From: UBA11400 sp964550435
GTDB taxonomy: Bacteria; Bacteroidota; Rhodothermia; Balneolales; HLUCCA01
Assembly (NCBI GenBank): GCA_964550435.1
Contig: CAZJZI010000019.1
Span: forward strand, 1 to 40,288
DNA length: 40,288 nt
Direction: 5' to 3'
Position numbers and translations under genes: made by a program. Of this stretch, positions 40,237 to 40,288 are shown one piece after another (position 1 is the first letter of the stretch; the number at the start of each line of letters is the position of its first letter). Under the pieces are notes generated by a model that searched no databases, was not told the origin of the DNA, and worked only from the letters and a program-made list of their open reading frames with translations.

Positions 40237-40288
40237 CTCTTATCAAGAAAGGCGGAGGGACAGGCCCTGTGATGCCTTAGCAACCGCC
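40237..40288 (+). promoter_or_regulatory. SAM-I (S-box) riboswitch, 5' half, cut by the window edge
   Basis: CTCTTATCAAGAAAGGCGG, then AGGGACAGGCCCTGTGATGC and CTTAGCAACCGCC match the conserved core of the SAM-I aptamer: the CTTATCAAGA element of P1/P2, GGAGGGA with GGCCC of P2/P3, and GCAACC of J3/4. The 3' half and expression platform are outside the window. It should control a methionine or cysteine biosynthesis gene just to the right, repressed when S-adenosylmethionine is abundant. Confidence 0.9.

Noticed and set aside
1..40288. tRNA or rRNA genes
   Set aside because: I saw no cloverleaf with a TTCGAnTC-type T-loop and no rRNA-like stretch in the intergenic regions. A tRNAscan run would settle it.

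Overview
The window is a continuous stretch of bacterial chromosome with one 38-base assembly gap (39511-39548). Several signs point to the Bacteroidota/Balneolota/Rhodothermota branch. -7 elements of the TAnnTTTG type, or one base off, precede the his leader, cysS, the von Willebrand A gene and metF. There is a FISUMP-domain lipoprotein. The main pilin starts MGQQQLLL, a form I associate with Balneola/Ignavibacteria-type genomes. I cannot name a genus from the sequence alone.

Layout. 1-810: the start of a carbon-nitrogen hydrolase and a cupin (DUF985) gene. 811-3431: an AT-rich accessory block on the minus strand. It holds a Crp/Fnr regulator broken by a one-base homopolymer indel, a DUF2141 protein and a small membrane protein, next to a long attC-like palindrome, followed by about 850 bases with little recognisable coding. 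3432-4832: a FISUMP surface lipoprotein. 4977-6742: a VWA membrane protein translationally coupled to a HAD phosphatase. 6919-10549: cysS-lgt-rlmN. 10575-14091 (minus): lepA, an exported hypothetical protein and lepB. 14299-15786 (minus): an SLC13 transporter.

16113-22168 is a histidine operon: a His-rich leader peptide that has no ORF call of its own, then hisG (long form), hisD, hisC, hisB, hisH and hisA. hisF and hisI/E are not in the window. HisB has an unusual N-terminal extension of about 105 residues without the phosphatase motif. A 41/40-bp tandem repeat plus a heptamer array sits between hisD and hisC.

22180-35247 is a divergent type IV pilus-like / type II secretion-like locus: strong promoter, major pilin, terminator, PilC/GspF, PilB/GspE, three pseudopilin-like proteins, a cyclic-nucleotide-binding-domain protein, a PilT-like ATPase, a PilM-PilN fusion, a PilO-PilP fusion, a short secretin and a DUF3095 protein related to nucleotide cyclases. 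Finding a cyclase-like protein and a cNMP-binding protein inside one pilus-type operon makes it the best candidate for an undescribed system: an envelope machine with its own nucleotide signal.

35417-40288: a DCC-family protein, an NlpC/P60 lipoprotein and metF (minus), a DUF1801/YdeI-like protein, pdxJ, era (interrupted by the gap), and the 5' half of a SAM-I riboswitch at the right edge, probably controlling a methionine gene outside the window.

Across the window, intergenic regions carry elements made of 7-bp units (ACTACCC/ACTCCCC, CACAGTT/CACAGTA, ACAGTAA types), usually as facing arms that could fold into long hairpins.
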